This document shows positions 6,816-13,810 of a stretch of 13,975 nt of DNA, piece after piece (positions within the stretch are counted from its first letter, which is position 1; the number at the start of each line of letters is the position of its first letter). The stretch is from JAFEBO01 sp044375915 (GTDB lineage: Bacteria > Planctomycetota > Phycisphaerae > Phycisphaerales > UBA1924): positions 1 to 13,975 of the forward strand of contig JBILLU010000080.1 in NCBI GenBank assembly GCA_044375915.1, written 5' to 3'. The notes under the pieces were generated by a model. That model was not told the origin of the DNA, did no database searches, and saw nothing but the letters and a program-made list of their open reading frames with translations. The position numbers were made by a program, and so were the translations under genes.

Positions 6816-6822
6816 CCGCCCC

Positions 6823-8958
6823 ATGCACGATCACGCCGTTCCCACCTTGGCCTGTCTCTCACTCGTCGCCACCGTCGCCGCGGCCCAGACGCCGCCCCGC
6901 GCCGAGAAGATCCCGAACACGACCACGATCCATGGCGTCACGCTCAGCGACGAGTATTTCTGGCTCCGCAAGCGAAGCGACCCGGTGATTGGCTCCAAGG
7001 TCATGGAGCACCTGAAGGCCGAGCGTGCGTACTGCGACGAGGCCATGGCCCACACGGGCGAGCGTCAGCAGACGCTGTACGACGAGATGGTGGCGCGTCT
7101 GCAGCAGACGGACATGAGCGTGCCGCACCGCAAGGGCAAATGGTCGTACTACACGCGCAACGTCGAAGGCAAGCCCTACAAGATCTACTGCCGCAAGCCG
7201 TTGCCCGACGGTGATGAGCAGGTCATACTCGATGCGAACAAGGCCGCCGAGGGGCAACGCAACTTCCGCGTCGGAGGCATGGAGATATCACCAGACGGCC
7301 GCGTCGCTGCGATCGCGATCGACCTCAACGGTGCCGAGAAGTACGAATTGCGCTTCCGCGATCTCGCCGCCAACGCGGATCTTCCTTACAAGATCCCCGA
7401 GACCGCTGGCGAGCTCGCCTGGGCCGGTGACAGCCGCACGGTCTTCTACACCACACTTGACCCGATGATGCGTCCGTACCGGGTGTACCGCCACAGCATC
7501 GGCAGCGACCCATCGACCGACACGCTCGTGTACGAGGAGAAGGACGACCAGTTCTTCGTGTCGATCGCGATGACGCGGAGCGAACGCTTCGTGCTGATCG
7601 AGCTGCAAAGCCGCGACACCAGCGAGTGGCGTTTCATCCCCGCCAACGCGCCCAAGACGCCGCCGATGGTGATCGAGCCGCGCGAGAAGGGACACGAGTA
7701 CAAGGTCGAGCACCACGACAGCCGGTTCCTGATCCTCACCAACGACGGCGCGAAGAACTTCCGGCTGGTCGAGGCCCCGATCGAGGCGCCGGGCCGCGAG
7801 ACCTGGCGAGAAATCCGCGCCGGGCGCTCCGATGTGCTGATGGAGCGGGTGCTCGCCTTCAAGAACCACTTCGTGCTTGCGTATCGCCAGAACGCCATGC
7901 CGCACCTCAGCATCACCGCGTTCAAGGGTGTGACCAAGGAGATCGAGACAGCCGAGCCTTCGTACGTGCTCTTCCCGGAAATGAACGAGGAGTACGACAC
8001 GCCGACGTTCCGCTATTCCTACACCTCCCCGATCACGCCCTCGTCGGTCTACGACATCCACATGGATTCGGGAGAGAAGGAGCTGCTCAAGCGCCAGCCC
8101 GTGATCGGCTACGACCCCAGCCTGTACACGGTCGAGTTCGTGAAGGCCGTCGCCACAGATGGAACGCCCATCCCGCTCACCATCTGGTACAAGCGAGACG
8201 TCCCGCGCGACGGCACCGCGCCGGCGTTTCTCGAGGGCTATTCCGCCTACGGCTTCTCCGCCATGCCGACCTTCTCGAGCGCCGCGATCTCGCTGCTCGA
8301 TCGTGGCGTCGTCCTCGCCGAAGCCCACAGTCGAGGCGGGAGTGACATGGGCCGCACTTGGTACGAAGACGGCAAGCTGATGAAGAAGCGAAACACGTTC
8401 ACCGACTTCATCGCCTGCGCCGAGTATCTCATCGAGAAGAAGTACACCAACCCGTCCCGCCTCGCAATCCGTGGCGGATCCGCCGGCGGCCTGCTCATGG
8501 GCGCGGTCACAACCATGCGCCCCGATCTCTTCGGTGCCGTCGTCGCCCAGGTGCCGTTCGTCGACACGCTCAACACCATGCTCGACCCGACCCTGCCGCT
8601 CACGATCAACGAGTACGACGAGTGGGGCAATCCCACCGCGAGCAAGCAGGCCTTCGACTACATCCGCTCTTACTCGCCCTACGACAACACCCGCCCGGCC
8701 CGCTACCCGCATGTGCTGCTCACCAGCGGCATCAACGACCCGCGCGTCAGTTACTTCGAGCCCGCCAAGTGGGCCCAGCGACTCCGCGACAACAACCAGG
8801 CCGACACCCAGGTGCTCTTCAAGATCGAACTCGACGCCGGCCACGGTTCGTTCGCCGATCGCTACGCGGCCATGAAAGACGAGGCTTTCGTGCAGGCATT
8901 TGTGCTTGACAGGCTTGGAGTTGCAGAGCCGGAACCCAAGAAACGCAAGCAGAAATAG
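6823..8958 (+). CDS. ptrB: Oligopeptidase B (S9A prolyl oligopeptidase family serine peptidase), with signal peptide
   Basis: The family cleaves short peptides after Arg/Lys. Start: the ATG at 6823, giving 711 residues. A longer in-frame reading from 6694 would translate the REP-like repeat and is rejected. An N-terminal hydrophobic stretch (VPTLACLSLVATVAAA, cut near residue 21) suggests export, although the n-region (MHDH) lacks the usual Lys/Arg. The propeller domain runs about 80-440 (DEYFWLRKRSD near the start; SVPHRKGKWSYYTRN). The alpha/beta hydrolase domain has Ser553 in GGSAGG, Asp639 in SGINDPRVSY and His674 in DAGHGSF, the complete triad at the expected spacing. The segment LPLTINEYDEWGNP carries the acidic residues that in oligopeptidase B select basic P1 residues, distinguishing it from prolyl oligopeptidase. 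The pyruvate-kinase-like gene follows after 32 bp and is probably co-transcribed. Family firm; the symbol is by family. Confidence 0.93.
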   Translation: MHDHAVPTLACLSLVATVAAAQTPPRAEKIPNTTTIHGVTLSDEYFWLRKRSDPVIGSKVMEHLKAERAYCDEAMAHTGERQQTLYDEMVARLQQTDMSVPHRKGKWSYYTRNVEGKPYKIYCRKPLPDGDEQVILDANKAAEGQRNFRVGGMEISPDGRVAAIAIDLNGAEKYELRFRDLAANADLPYKIPETAGELAWAGDSRTVFYTTLDPMMRPYRVYRHSIGSDPSTDTLVYEEKDDQFFVSIAMTRSERFVLIELQSRDTSEWRFIPANAPKTPPMVIEPREKGHEYKVEHHDSRFLILTNDGAKNFRLVEAPIEAPGRETWREIRAGRSDVLMERVLAFKNHFVLAYRQNAMPHLSITAFKGVTKEIETAEPSYVLFPEMNEEYDTPTFRYSYTSPITPSSVYDIHMDSGEKELLKRQPVIGYDPSLYTVEFVKAVATDGTPIPLTIWYKRDVPRDGTAPAFLEGYSAYGFSAMPTFSSAAISLLDRGVVLAEAHSRGGSDMGRTWYEDGKLMKKRNTFTDFIACAEYLIEKKYTNPSRLAIRGGSAGGLLMGAVTTMRPDLFGAVVAQVPFVDTLNTMLDPTLPLTINEYDEWGNPTASKQAFDYIRSYSPYDNTRPARYPHVLLTSGINDPRVSYFEPAKWAQRLRDNNQADTQVLFKIELDAGHGSFADRYAAMKDEAFVQAFVLDRLGVAEPEPKKRKQK

Positions 8959-8990
8959 GAGATTCGCAGCCGCAGCATCTAGGATTTTGC

Positions 8991-10907
8991 GTGCCCGGAA
9001 AGACCCCGCCAAGGCGTGAGAAGTCCGTCCGGCGCGCTCTCCGCGCGTTGCTGCGTTCCATGCATGAAGCCGGCAAGGCTCGTCGCTCCGAGCTCCGCGG
9101 CATCGACGCCGTGCGCCGGGCCAGCGCCTCCAACCTGCTCGATTACCTCGCGCTGCGGCGTCACGATCTGCGGCATCTGCAGCTCGTTCTCGCCGATCTC
9201 GGGCTCAGCTCGCTCGGGCGGAGCGAGGCCGCCGCCCGCGCCAGCCTGCTCGCGGTGCTCCGCGTGATCGAGCGGGTCGAGCCCGCGTCGGCATCACACG
9301 CCGTGAACGAGGCCGCCGCAGTGCCCTCGCTCGCGGCCGGTCGCCTGCTGCTGCATCAGCGCGCGCAGGAACTGTTCGGACCCGCGACCCGCTCCGAGCG
9401 CCCGCGGATCATGGTCACCATGCCCACCGAGGCCGCCACCGACCCGGCGCTGGTGCGCCGCCTCGTGACCAGCGGCATGGAGATCATGCGGATCAACTGC
9501 GCGCACGACTCGCCGCGCGAGTGGGGCGCGATGATCCGGCACCTCCGCACCGCGACACGATCGGCCGGTCGATCCTGCCGCGTGATGATGGACATCGCCG
9601 GGCCGAAGGCACGCACCGGCCCCCTCGAGCCCGGAGCCCAGGTCGCTTCCTGGAACCCGCCTCGTGACGAAGTCGGCGGCCTGCAACGCCCGGCGAAGAT
9701 CTTCCTCTTCCCGCGCGGCGTGCCCGTCCCGCTGAATCGCACGCTCCCGCCCGACATCGACGAGGCACTGCCCCTGGACGAGAAGTTCCTCGCCTCGCTG
9801 CGTCGGCGCGACCGCATCGACTTCCGCGACGCCCGCGGGCTGGCCCGCGAGATGACCGTCGTCGGGCGCGGTTCGTGCTCCTTCGGCCCGTTGCTCGATC
9901 CCGTCGCGGGCGTCGTCGCGGTCAGCCCGCACGCGGCGTACGTCGTGCCCGGCACTGCGCTGACCTCCCCGCGTGCGAGCGCGATCATCGGGCCGCTCCC
10001 CAGCGTGCCGCGTTCGATCCTGCTCTTCGAGGGCGACCTGCTCGTGCTCACGGCCGACCAGTCGCCCGGGCGCGACGCCGACCCGGCCGAGAAGGGAACT
10101 CACGCCGCGGCCTCCCGCGAGCACCGTGCGGCCCGCATCCCGTTCACTCTGCCGCAGGTGTTCCGAGACGCCCGGGTCGGGCACCGCGTGATGCTGGACG
10201 ACGGCAAGATCGCCGGCGAAGCGATCGCTGTCTCGCCGCGCCGCATCCTCGTTCGAATCACCGTCGCGCGATCCGAGGGCGTGCGTCTCGCTGCGGACAA
10301 GGGTGTCAATCTACCCGACACGCCGATGACGCTGCGTGCCCTGTCGCCGCGCGACCGTCAGGACCTCGACTTCGTGGCCCGCCACGCCGACCTGGTCGGG
10401 TTCTCCTTCGCGCGGGAGCGCGACGATCTCCGCGATCTCCGCCGCGAGCTCAAGCGACGCGGCGCCACACGCGTCGGGATCATCCTGAAGGTCGAGACCG
10501 CACGATCGTTCGAGAACCTGCCTCACCTCTTGCTCGAAGGTCTGAAGGCACCTTCGTTCGGCGTCATGATCGCCCGCGGCGACCTTGCCGTCGAGATCGG
10601 CTGGGAGCGTCTCGCCGAGGTGCAGGAGGAGATTTTGTGCCTCTGCGAGGCCGCGCACACGCCCGTCGTGTGGGCGACGCAGGTGCTCGAGTCGCTGGCG
10701 AAGAAGGGGCTCCCGAGCCGCAGCGAGATCACCGACGCGGCGATGGGACACCGCGCCGAGTGCGTCATGCTCAACAAGGGGCCGTACGTCGTGCGGGCGG
10801 TTCGAGCGCTCCAGGACATCCTGCGGCGGATGGAAGGCCACCAGAGCAAGCGGCGTCAGTTGCTCCGCGCCCTGCATGTCGCCGAGCGATTCGCCACCGA
10901 CGCCTGA
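8991..10907 (+). CDS. pyk: Atypical pyruvate kinase (N-terminal helical extension, no C-terminal domain, K+-independent signature)
   Basis: Expected reaction: phosphoenolpyruvate + ADP to pyruvate + ATP, in the cytoplasm. Start: the GTG at 8991 with AGGA at 6 nt; 638 residues. Residues 1-130 are a charged helical extension absent from standard enzymes. The barrel begins at RIMVTMPTEAATDP. Key residues in order: Arg167 and Asn169 in MRINCAHD; Asp201 and Lys206 in MDIAGPKARTG; MLDDGKI; KGVNLPDT; Lys500 and Glu502 in ILKVET; Asp531 in ARGDLAVEI; Thr563 in WATQVLES. These correspond to the phosphoryl-transfer Lys, the metal-binding Glu/Asp and the proton-relay Thr. The K+ ligands Ser77 and Thr114 (rabbit numbering) are replaced by Ala171 and Ile202, and the Glu of GPEIRTG by Lys206. 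The segment between about 215 and 400 is longer than usual, and the C-terminal regulatory domain is missing. It lies 32 bp after oligopeptidase B and ends 18 bp from the convergent pirin gene. Confidence 0.82.
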   Translation: MPGKTPPRREKSVRRALRALLRSMHEAGKARRSELRGIDAVRRASASNLLDYLALRRHDLRHLQLVLADLGLSSLGRSEAAARASLLAVLRVIERVEPASASHAVNEAAAVPSLAAGRLLLHQRAQELFGPATRSERPRIMVTMPTEAATDPALVRRLVTSGMEIMRINCAHDSPREWGAMIRHLRTATRSAGRSCRVMMDIAGPKARTGPLEPGAQVASWNPPRDEVGGLQRPAKIFLFPRGVPVPLNRTLPPDIDEALPLDEKFLASLRRRDRIDFRDARGLAREMTVVGRGSCSFGPLLDPVAGVVAVSPHAAYVVPGTALTSPRASAIIGPLPSVPRSILLFEGDLLVLTADQSPGRDADPAEKGTHAAASREHRAARIPFTLPQVFRDARVGHRVMLDDGKIAGEAIAVSPRRILVRITVARSEGVRLAADKGVNLPDTPMTLRALSPRDRQDLDFVARHADLVGFSFARERDDLRDLRRELKRRGATRVGIILKVETARSFENLPHLLLEGLKAPSFGVMIARGDLAVEIGWERLAEVQEEILCLCEAAHTPVVWATQVLESLAKKGLPSRSEITDAAMGHRAECVMLNKGPYVVRAVRALQDILRRMEGHQSKRRQLLRALHVAERFATDA

Positions 10908-10925
10908 GCGCTCCGCCCGCGTTCG

Positions 10926-11642
10926 TCAGGCCAGATCAAACACCAGCACATCGGCGTCCGTCGTGCCGGTGAGCACGATCGAGCCCTCGTTCTCGATCGC
11001 GGCTCCGTCGCCCTCGCCCAGGGCCTTGCCGTCGAGGTCGATCTGCCCGGTGACAACCTGCACGTACACGCCGCGGCCTTTGGTGATGGTGTGGCCCACC
11101 TTTGCACCCGGCGACAACAGTGTCGAGTAGATCGTCGCGTCCTGGTTGATCAGCAGCGGCGCCTCGCTCTTCTTCGAGCGCGGGCCCACGATCGGCACCA
11201 GCTTGTTGCGTCGCTCGGTATCCGTGAAATCCCGCTGGGCGTACATCGGGTCGTGGCCCTCGCGGTCGGGGATGATCCAGATCTGCAGGAACCGCGACGC
11301 CTCGGTGGGCGAGGGGTTGAACTCGCTGTGCGTCACGCCGCGGCCCGCGGACATGACCTGCACGCTGCCTGCGCCGCTCTCGTGGGCGTGCTGCGAGCCG
11401 TTCTCCATGCGGTCCTTGTGCGCCAGCCGCCCGCTCACGACGTAGGAGATGATCTCCATGTCCTCGTGCGGGTGCGGCTCGAAGCCCTTGCCCGCCGCCA
11501 CAATGTCGTCGTTGATGACGCGGAGCGAACGGAACGAAACGTGGTTGCGGTCGATGTAGCGACCGAAGCTGAAGGTGTGCTTGCTATCGAGCCACGACCA
11601 CTTGGACTGGCCGCGCGTGTGAGAGGGGCGAACGGTAATCAT
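10926..11642 (-). CDS. Pirin family protein (bicupin, YhhW/quercetinase-like)
   Basis: Pirins are cytoplasmic metal-binding bicupins; bacterial members such as E. coli YhhW cleave quercetin. There are 238 residues, the usual length. The ATG at 11642 has a strong AGGAGG at 6 nt. The N-terminal cupin has the complete metal set His57, His59 (PHPHEDME), His105 and Glu107 (GVTHSEFNPS), and the family signature FRSLRVINDD (37-46). The second cupin (about 150-238) is without metal ligands, as usual. Its start overlaps the stop of the VOC gene (TGATG, one shared base), so the two are translationally coupled. Convergent with the pyruvate kinase gene (18-bp gap, no clear terminator). With the upstream VOC, flavodoxin and MarR genes it suggests a role in handling aromatic or quinone compounds; that role is inference. 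Confidence 0.93.
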   Translation of the reverse strand: MITVRPSHTRGQSKWSWLDSKHTFSFGRYIDRNHVSFRSLRVINDDIVAAGKGFEPHPHEDMEIISYVVSGRLAHKDRMENGSQHAHESGAGSVQVMSAGRGVTHSEFNPSPTEASRFLQIWIIPDREGHDPMYAQRDFTDTERRNKLVPIVGPRSKKSEAPLLINQDATIYSTLLSPGAKVGHTITKGRGVYVQVVTGQIDLDGKALGEGDGAAIENEGSIVLTGTTDADVLVFDLA

Positions 11643-12151
11643 CAGAAACCTCCTGACGGGATGTGCTCGTTGGTCTGTGTCTTCGGTTCAGCAGCGGCAA
11701 CTTCTTCGACGCGGCGTCGCTCCAAGGGGAGCGAATGCCCTTTCCATGAAGCCCGGCTGGCGTCGGTTCTTCGGTCCAGATAGACCTCGACGCCGTTGCC
11801 ATCGGGGTCGTTGGTGTACAGCGCCCAACTGATGCCGTGATCGACGCCGACGACGCGTCCGCGAGCGTGCAGCGCGTCCCACCGCGACAGCAGCGTGGCC
11901 GCATCATGGACTTCGAACGCGACGTGATACAGCCCGACCGCGGCGGGAGCCGGCAACGCCGCCCGATCGCCCAGAGCCTGCAGCGCTACATCGTGGTGCG
12001 CCGCTCCGAACGAAAGGAACGCGAAGTCGTCGCCCACGCGCTCGACGAGCTTGAGCCCCAGCATTTCCTGGTAGAACTCAAGTGCGCGATCCAGCCGCCG
12101 CACCTTGAGGTGCACGTGGCCCAGTCGGATTGGTTCGGCGGCATTGGTCAT
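11642..12151 (-). CDS. VOC family (glyoxalase/extradiol dioxygenase-type) metalloprotein
   Basis: A single-chain vicinal-oxygen-chelate protein of 169 residues from the ATG at 12151. An in-frame GTG at 12199 would add 16 residues without family similarity and with no ribosome site. Two beta-alpha-beta modules are visible: RLGHVHLKVRRLDRALEFYQ (from 10) with LGLKLVERV, then GLYHVAFEVHD (from 73) and DHGISWALYTNDPDGNGVEV (from 104). Likely metal ligands are His12, His76 and Glu122, the H/H/E set of catechol 2,3-dioxygenase-like proteins; DPDGNGVEVY is the typical end motif. The last 35 residues are a charged tail. The substrate cannot be read from sequence; a catechol or hydroquinone is suggested by the neighbours. 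The stop overlaps the pirin start. The gene starts 116 bp after the flavodoxin stop, and a palindrome at 12210-12221 sits in that gap. Confidence 0.88.
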   Translation of the reverse strand: MTNAAEPIRLGHVHLKVRRLDRALEFYQEMLGLKLVERVGDDFAFLSFGAAHHDVALQALGDRAALPAPAAVGLYHVAFEVHDAATLLSRWDALHARGRVVGVDHGISWALYTNDPDGNGVEVYLDRRTDASRASWKGHSLPLERRRVEEVAAAEPKTQTNEHIPSGGF

Positions 12152-12205
12152 GTCGAAGGGTCCGTGACGCGGTGCTTCGCCGCGTGTGTGGCTGTCCACG
12201 ATGCG

Positions 12206-12225
12206 GTAGTTGTTTCAACAAGCAT
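12206..12225 (-). promoter_or_regulatory. Candidate second operator upstream of the VOC-pirin pair
   Basis: A 12-bp inverted repeat (TTGTT-tc-AACAA, 12210-12221) sits between the flavodoxin and VOC genes. On the minus strand its right flank reads ACAACTAC, matching 7 of 8 bases of the right half of the marR operator (ACAACTAT); the left halves match 6 of 8. The half-sites are 3 nt further apart than in the marR operator, which weakens the case for the same dimer. I see no good -35/-10 pair around it. Confidence 0.3.
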
Positions 12226-12267
12226 TCGATGCCAAAGAAGGGCCGAGGTTTCTCGTCCCACTCGGTT

Positions 12268-12858
12268 TCACTTGCCCTTCAGAAACCGCGCCGTGATCTC
12301 CGCCACACGCTTGCCGTAGGCCTCGGCTGTCGCCCGATCGCCCTTCGGCGGCGTCACCTCGGGCGACGCCTGATCGCTCTGCGTCATCACGCCCAACTGC
12401 GACGAGATCCGGTTCAGCGCGTCGGGCGCGCCGGTGGGCTGGCCGCCCACCATGCCCGTGCTCACCCAGATCATGCTGTGCTGCCCCGCGAAGATCGCGA
12501 GTTGGAAGAGCGCGTTGAGCTTGTCGCCCGACATGCTCCCCGAGTTGGTGAACCCACCCGCGACCTTGTCCTTCCACGCCTGCGTGAACCAAAGGCCCGC
12601 GGACGATTCCATGAACTTCTTGAATTCCGCCGACAGCGAGCCCATGTACGTGGGGGCCCCGAAGATGATCGCCTCGGCCTGCGCCAGTTCGTCCCAGCGA
12701 CCGCCCAGCTTGCGGTCCTTGTCCGGCGGCGGGAGTTCCGCGACCGCGATGATCGACACCTCGCTGCCCGCGACGCTCTTCGCGCCCGCGGCGACGCACT
12801 CGGCGACGACCTTGGTGTGCCCGTACCCGCTGTGATACACAACCGCGATCTTCGTCAT
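12268..12858 (-). CDS. Flavodoxin-family NAD(P)H-dependent quinone reductase (WrbA-like)
   Basis: The family comprises FMN proteins that reduce quinones by two electrons. The protein has 196 residues, the usual length. The ATG at 12858 has AGGAGA 6 nt upstream and overlaps the marR stop by four bases (ATGA). The phosphate-binding loop is HSGYGHT (9-15) after the first strand KIAVVY. APTYMGSLSAEFKKFME (78-94) is the flavin-contact loop seen in NAD(P)H:quinone oxidoreductases, followed by GGFTNSGSMSGDKLNAL (101-117) and GQHSMIWVSTGMVGG (125-139). No signal peptide, so cytoplasmic. The lineage is closer to WrbA-like and flavodoxin_5-type proteins than to AzoR or short-chain electron-carrier flavodoxins; I do not give a symbol because the exact subfamily is uncertain. 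Coupling to a MarR regulator suggests induction by the compound it detoxifies. Confidence 0.88.
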   Translation of the reverse strand: MTKIAVVYHSGYGHTKVVAECVAAGAKSVAGSEVSIIAVAELPPPDKDRKLGGRWDELAQAEAIIFGAPTYMGSLSAEFKKFMESSAGLWFTQAWKDKVAGGFTNSGSMSGDKLNALFQLAIFAGQHSMIWVSTGMVGGQPTGAPDALNRISSQLGVMTQSDQASPEVTPPKGDRATAEAYGKRVAEITARFLKGK

Positions 12859-13442
12859 CGTGCGTCTCCTGTGCCCTTTGTTGCTCCGTCGTTTCGTCGC
12901 TTCAGGGCCGACAAGCGTGCCTTCTCCAGCAACGCGCTCAGCTGGTCCAGTTCCTGGTGTGACATGTGCCCGAGGTGCGCGTCGTGCGTTTCCAGTACCG
13001 CCTCGTCAAACTCACGCAGCACATCAAGGCCCGCGTCGGTGATGCAGGCATAGATCACCCGCCGGTCCTTCTCGCAGCGGCGCCGCGTCGCGAAGGTGAG
13101 TTGTTCCAGCCGATCGATCAGCCGCGTCACGTCGGGCACCGGCGCGATCATGCGCTCGCCGATCTCCGTCAGCGGCAGGCCCTGCCGTGTTGTGGGGTCG
13201 CCGTACTTGCTGGACGCCACGCCCTGCAGCGCCGCGACCCCCCGCAAGATCCGAAGGATGTTGTACGTGCTCTCCGACAAGCCGCGGGTCTTGAACAGCC
13301 GCTCGAGCTGGTTCGACAAGATCGCCGCCGTGCGAATGAGATTGAGATACGCCTCCTGCGTTGCCGACTGGAACGGCCCCTTCTTGCCGATCTCGGCGGC
13401 GAGGCCTTTCGACTTGGTGTTGGCAACGCGGTTCGGGCTCAT
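12855..13442 (-). CDS. MarR family transcriptional regulator
   Basis: A winged-helix dimeric repressor type, 195 residues from the ATG at 13442, which has no clear ribosome site. An N-terminal tail (1-28) precedes the dimerisation helix EAYLNLIRTAAILSNQLERL. Helix 2 is LSESTYNILRILRG. The recognition region PLTEIGERMIAPVPDVTRLI (99-118) is followed by the wing TRRRCEKDRRVIYACITDAG (about 128-147, with the Asp-Arg pair typical of MarR). C-terminal helices complete the dimer domain, and a basic tail ends the chain. Two Cys residues, 132 and 142, sit in the wing. Some quinone sensors of the family use Cys, but usually near the N-terminus, so redox sensing is only a guess. It overlaps the flavodoxin gene by four bases. 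Its promoter carries a palindrome over the -10 box, pointing to autoregulation. Confidence 0.92.
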   Translation of the reverse strand: MSPNRVANTKSKGLAAEIGKKGPFQSATQEAYLNLIRTAAILSNQLERLFKTRGLSESTYNILRILRGVAALQGVASSKYGDPTTRQGLPLTEIGERMIAPVPDVTRLIDRLEQLTFATRRRCEKDRRVIYACITDAGLDVLREFDEAVLETHDAHLGHMSHQELDQLSALLEKARLSALKRRNDGATKGTGDAR

Positions 13443-13535
13443 GGTGCAAATAGCGGCCGGTCAGATGCGAGAGAGGTCGGGTGGGGGCGGGTGGATGCGG
13501 GCCAAGGCTCGCGGAACGCAGGGATCGAGAAAACA

Positions 13536-13552
13536 ATAGTTGTGACAACGAT
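13536..13552. promoter_or_regulatory. Probable MarR operator, 17-bp palindrome
   Basis: On the plus strand the site reads ATaGTTGTgACAACgAT: two 8-bp halves around one central base, matching in 7 of 8 pairs. It overlaps the -10 box of the marR promoter by five bases and covers the expected transcription start. Size, symmetry and position are those of MarR-family operators that autorepress their own operon. Confidence 0.6.
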
Positions 13553-13576
13553 AATCGGAGTTGCTGCCGTTGTCAA
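13548..13576 (-). promoter_or_regulatory. Sigma-70-type promoter of the marR-flavodoxin operon
   Basis: On the minus strand, a perfect TTGACA (13571-13576) and TATCGT (13548-13553, 4 of 6 matches) are spaced by 17 nt. Predicted transcription start is near 13541, leaving an untranslated leader of about 100 nt before the ATG at 13442. It is the best promoter in the window. Confidence 0.65.
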
Positions 13577-13711
13577 GGCGGTTCGCGAACCCCATCGGGT
13601 TTTCAGACCTTGGGGTTTGGCTCGACTGATGATGCAGAGCGATGCAGGTGATGATATTATAGGACGTTTTGATGGAATTTGTTTCTAATCACTAACATTT
13701 CCACGCATTCC

Positions 13712-13731
13712 GCAAACTCTTCCCAGTTTGC
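13712..13731. repeat. Small inverted repeat (7-bp stem, 6-nt loop)
   Basis: GCAAACT (13712-13718) and AGTTTGC (13725-13731) enclose CTTCCC. No T-run follows on either strand, so a terminator is unlikely. It lies 80 bp upstream of the right-edge gene and could be a regulatory site or chance. Confidence 0.35.
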
Positions 13732-13810
13732 CGCGTATCTTGATGTGTACGCACGACCGCGCCGACTCCCCGGAGGGATCGATCGGCAGAGCGGTTTGTG
13801 AGTTGCATCC

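Larger units (their letters stand above)
13443..13810. other. Divergent regulatory region between marR and an exported-protein gene
   Basis: The 368-bp region holds the marR promoter and operator (13536-13576). It also holds a perfect 12-bp palindrome GGTTCGCGAACC (13580-13591) directly upstream of the marR -35, an AT-rich stretch (about 13650-13700) unlike the rest of the window, and a small hairpin (13712-13731). The plus-strand promoter of the right-edge gene should be here; TATTAT near 13656 is a possible -10 but lacks a -35 at a proper distance. No gene is supported inside. Confidence 0.5.

Noticed and set aside
6694..6822. Longer N-terminus of oligopeptidase B
   Set aside because: It would translate the REP-like hairpins. 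The ATG at 6823 begins directly at the export signal and has a -10-like box 7 nt upstream.
7288..9012. 574-codon open frame on the minus strand opposite oligopeptidase B
   Set aside because: It is antisense to a gene with an intact Ser-Asp-His triad. The long opening follows from GC-rich codon use, not from coding.
9294..10184. 296-codon open frame on the minus strand opposite the pyruvate kinase gene
   Set aside because: Antisense shadow with biased composition and no recognisable motif; the plus strand holds the conserved kinase motifs.
12130..13053. 307-codon plus-strand frame across the flavodoxin and marR region
   Set aside because: Antisense to two well-supported, overlapping minus-strand genes; its composition is Arg/His-rich without motifs.
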